Shown here piece after piece: positions 60,993-64,000 of a DNA stretch of 64,000 bases; positions within the stretch are counted from its first letter, which is position 1; each line of letters opens with the position of its first letter. The notes under the pieces are model-generated. The model had not been told where the DNA came from and did not search any database. It was given only the letters and a program-made list of their open reading frames with translations. The DNA lies in NCBI RefSeq assembly GCF_032854445.1, contig NC_088300.1:28749608-28813607 (forward strand). Reading direction: 5' to 3'. Source of the stretch: Liolophura sinensis (Eukaryota; Mollusca; Polyplacophora; Chitonida; Chitonidae). Both the position numbers and the translations under genes were made by a program.

Positions 60993-61981
60993 GTAAGCTA
61001 TTTTCTCATCTTTGATGGTCACGTTTGCATTTTCTAAAATTTTGAATACATCTAATTGTTCCTGGCATAGAGGTGTAGAGTTTTACTCAACAATCGTGGT
61101 AGGCCCTTTGGACTTTTGTACTATGAGGGATGTTGAATATCAAAAATACTGTATTTGGAGGATTATATGTAATTGAGATCATTGAGCCAACTGGTTTCAC
61201 AGTGTTGGACAAAATCTTACATCAAGCCCCGCGATTTTTGTTCAGATCCAAAGGTGAAAAGAATTATTAAATTTGCCAAAATATACAAAATAAATTTGGA
61301 AAGAGAACCCAGACACCGGTTATATGGGTCATAAAGCCCACAATATAATTCAACATTCGAATTCAAATTTCTAAGTATTTATACGCATAGTTTTTGGCTG
61401 TTCTTGTGATGAAACTTAATTCAATTTTTATCTTTCTGTCACTTTAATCTCTGGTAGCCTTATGATCTGACAGTAATATGTCTTCAGAGTTTGACTTCAG
61501 GAAAATCTATTTTCAAAAAATAGATTGTAGTCTCTATTCACAGGGAGAGGATTGTAGGCTTTATTAAAACTTGATGTTGTTTTGACTGGATGTGGTCCCG
61601 CCGTAATAAAACAAATTTCTCTCCACGTACGCCTAACATTTGTAACTTCAAACTCCAAAAAATATCTGAACTCCATCTGAAAACATTACCATGGACGTCC
61701 AACATATGAATGTGTAGAGTTTTTACAGTACATGTCAATGACGAAAAGGCAATACTCGCAGTGACCATGAGTGATTTAACAGATAGTTGAATATAGGTTA
61801 TATATAAGTTAAAAGAAACGAATTATACTACCCTTCGCTGAAAACTTGGACAACCTTGGCCGTGGGAGTAGCGCCTTCTGTTCCGTTCACAGCGGAATTT
61901 CTCATGATTCTGAAAAAATAAATTACTTGTATTTCTACACGAGACAGTTAACAGTACCACAGACCGGAGTGCACTGGCAGA

Positions 61982-63553
61982 ATGATAAGGCTATTACTGT
62001 TCAGTGTTTGTTTCACAGTTACCACCTTTCAATATGCATATGGTAACAATGGTAACTTCAGCCGTCTATATGAGAGATTTTTAGTTGATGGTAACACAGT
62101 GACAGTGACCATAGACTCCCATCATGCCATCCACACGGTCAGTGACAAATTTGTCAGCCTTACTCTCGATTCCAGCCAGCTCAAATATGGTTTGAGACAT
62201 TTCCATTCCGGGTAAGGTTATAATCCAACAATTGCGATTTTTTCATGATCACCTCAGTAAAGGAAGGTCATGTTATTGCTCGCGCTTATTCGCCCGCATT
62301 TGTCCCTTTATTTGTCTCTGTGTATATAGACGGTTTTAGATGAAATTTGGTACACAGCTTTGGAACATCAGTCCACCACATGTTGATAGTAATTCTAGAA
62401 TTTTTCAGTGTTTTTTTTTACTCATTGCGATACGCCACACAAAACCAGAGTATTGTCTCTTTGCCTGTAGTGATGGGATTAAGGTGTGGTGGAGGTCTGC
62501 GCTTCGTTTATGCTGTAACATCTAATATTTTTTGTTTATACATATTCATTTTTTAATGTTTGTTTTTCCCCTATCGTGTCCAGCCTAAAGAAGATACGTA
62601 ACCTTGCCAAAGGTCTGGCTCCAGCGTATCTCCGTGTAGGGGGAACGGCCGCAGACTCCCTGAGCTTTAAATCAGGGCCATCAACAGACTTCATAATGGA
62701 CGGTCAGTAGGCTACAAGTGCCATTATAAGAACAACCGACCCGTGTTGTCAGTTTTAGTGCGTGGCGAATTTATGGGTCAGATTAAATATTTTGAAAATG
62801 TCTGCCTGTCTATACATAAGTCTCTTTCGACTCCTAGATTCATTTATCCTTACTAAATTAACTTGTCTTTTGATCTTACATTTTTTTTTACCGCTGTACT
62901 GTTGCCATTTTTGGACATTCATGGCATGAGTGTCTCTTCTGTAGGAACACGCTCCGTGTTGATGGCAATCGAACAGACAATAAAATTCACGAAACTGTTC
63001 CTTTTGAGAATCCGATTCGTGTTGATGGTAGTCTAAGAGAAAATTCACGGCATGGCACTGTTCCTTCCATTGGAACCTATTCGTATTGATGAAATTCATC
63101 TGGTTCGTGTTGATGGTAATCGAAGAGGCACTCTTCCTTCTGTAAGAACCCACTTTGTGTTGATAAGAGTCAAAGAGACCGTGAAGGGCGTGGCAATGTT
63201 CCTTCCCTGGGAACCCCTTTGGATTGATCACAACCTAAGAGATAGTAGAAAACATGACACTTACCCGTACACTTTGTCATAAAAGAAATGATCACGTCAA
63301 AAATATATCAGTACTACGTAAGGTCTACAGAACATGATACTATATCGGATAATAAGTAAAGGGAATCTCCATTACACTGTAGAGCGGGAGCTGGACACCC
63401 TGTATCATTTCGCAAGAGATGTTGGCTGGGACATGATCTTTGACCTCAATCTGCTTCACCGTCATCACGGAGAATGGGACTCTACTAATGCCGAATCACT
63501 GATGAAGTACGCCGCCAGCAAAGGATACAGGTTCCATCTGGAGTTAGGAAATG
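61982..63553 (+). CDS. GH79 heparanase-like gene, 5' part (runs past the window end)
   Basis: Three exons are visible: 61982-62211, 62584-62702 and 63383-63553, with lengths (230, 119 and 171 nt) identical to the gene at 49470. The N-terminus MIRLLLFSVCFTVTTFQYAY is a signal peptide, followed by an NFS site and VTVTIDSHHAIHTVSDKFVS. Exon 2 carries YLRVGGTAADSLSF, and exon 3 RELDTLYHFARDVGWDMIFD and ELGN, leading to the catalytic GNEP motif. That motif and the rest should lie beyond 64000. The exon 2 donor is GTCAGT, as in the first copy. No stop or frameshift is seen, so this copy may be functional. Its second intron contains a tandem repeat with a long antisense frame. Confidence 0.88.
62930..63262. 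repeat. Tandem repeat of about 65 bp in a GH79 intron
   Basis: Five diverged units begin near 62931, 62998, 63059, 63132 and 63197. Each has a TGTTCCTT-like start and a CGTGTTGATGGTAATC-like core, and some an AAGAGA. The spacing of 61-73 bases includes a 63-bp tendency that keeps a minus-strand frame open (62755-63231). Confidence 0.75.
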
Positions 63554-63898
63554 GTAAGTAGAACCATTCTACCATTACTTTTATTATTTCACTTTAGGAA
63601 CAAAACTAGAGGTGGGATCAACCCCCTCTCCGCCACCTCATTTGCCCATGAAATTAATGAAAAACAAAAGACATGTAATGAAGCCATCAGCCCAACTATT
63701 TGTGAGGTCAAGGAATATGTTTATAGACGTGTAGCAGTTTCTCTTTCGCTTTGTTTAGCTCAAAAAATCCATTGTGGCCTCAAGTCCTGCGGTAACTAGG
63801 CTTCGAGTGACGTAGTTACGAGAGTTCTCTCTTGGTGCGCAAAGCGAAGTTGAACCCAATGTTTGCCTGTACGCTTAACACTGCTCACAAGGACATTG

Positions 63899-64000
63899 GT
63901 AGCGCAGCGTAATGACCCAGGAGGCTCTCACCAATGCAGTCTCTGTGAGTTCAAGTCCAGCTCATGCTGGCTTCCTCTCCGGCCGTTCGTGTGAAGGTCT
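63899..64000 (+). mobile_element. SINE family A, cut by the window end
   Basis: A forward copy beginning within the head (GCGCAGCGTAATGACCCAGG) and containing GAGTTCAAGTCCAGCTCATG and GGCTTCCTCTCCGGCCG. The tail is beyond the window. Confidence 0.88.

Overview
This is a stretch of animal nuclear DNA: AT-rich, many short exons with GT/AG boundaries, introns of hundreds to thousands of bases, and many tRNA-headed SINEs. No prokaryotic gene, tRNA, rRNA or autonomous transposon is recognisable. The gene content, the SINE type (resembling tRNA-headed SINEs known from molluscs) and the abundance of ACATGTA-like words suggest a lophotrochozoan, most likely a mollusc or brachiopod. The species cannot be named from the sequence.

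Layout. About 1-5 kb: intergenic DNA with two SINE-A copies. 5.3-12.1 kb, minus strand: a complete seven-exon BCCIP gene (293 aa). 13.8-32.2 kb, plus strand: a complete 17-exon FAM184A-type coiled-coil gene (1,099 aa), head-to-head with BCCIP across 1.7 kb. Its introns hold a 23-bp minisatellite, an AT-rich hairpin and several SINEs. 35.0-47.6 kb, minus strand: a complete 14-exon CDC23/APC8 gene (574 aa), tail-to-tail with FAM184A. 49.5-64.0 kb, plus strand: a cluster of glycoside hydrolase family 79 (heparanase-like) genes. It contains one complete gene (10 exons, perhaps 11), a decayed partial copy, a lone first exon, and the first three exons of another gene that runs off the window.

All exon joins were checked by codon phase. 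The summed coding lengths are multiples of three and end at stop codons close to the usual lengths of these families. BCCIP, FAM184A and CDC23 are housekeeping or cytoskeletal-type genes with no obvious functional link to each other. The GH79 cluster is the dynamic part, with duplication, exon loss, SINE insertion, a possible alternative first exon, and an N-terminal region lacking the long linker of human heparanase.

I found no convincing undescribed multi-gene system. The best leads are the GH79 cluster (linker or microexon question, duplicated first exons, substrate question), an in-frame antisense repeat ORF inside a GH79 intron, a CGAG-rich island between CDC23 and the GH79 cluster, and three SINE copies with precise target-site duplications.
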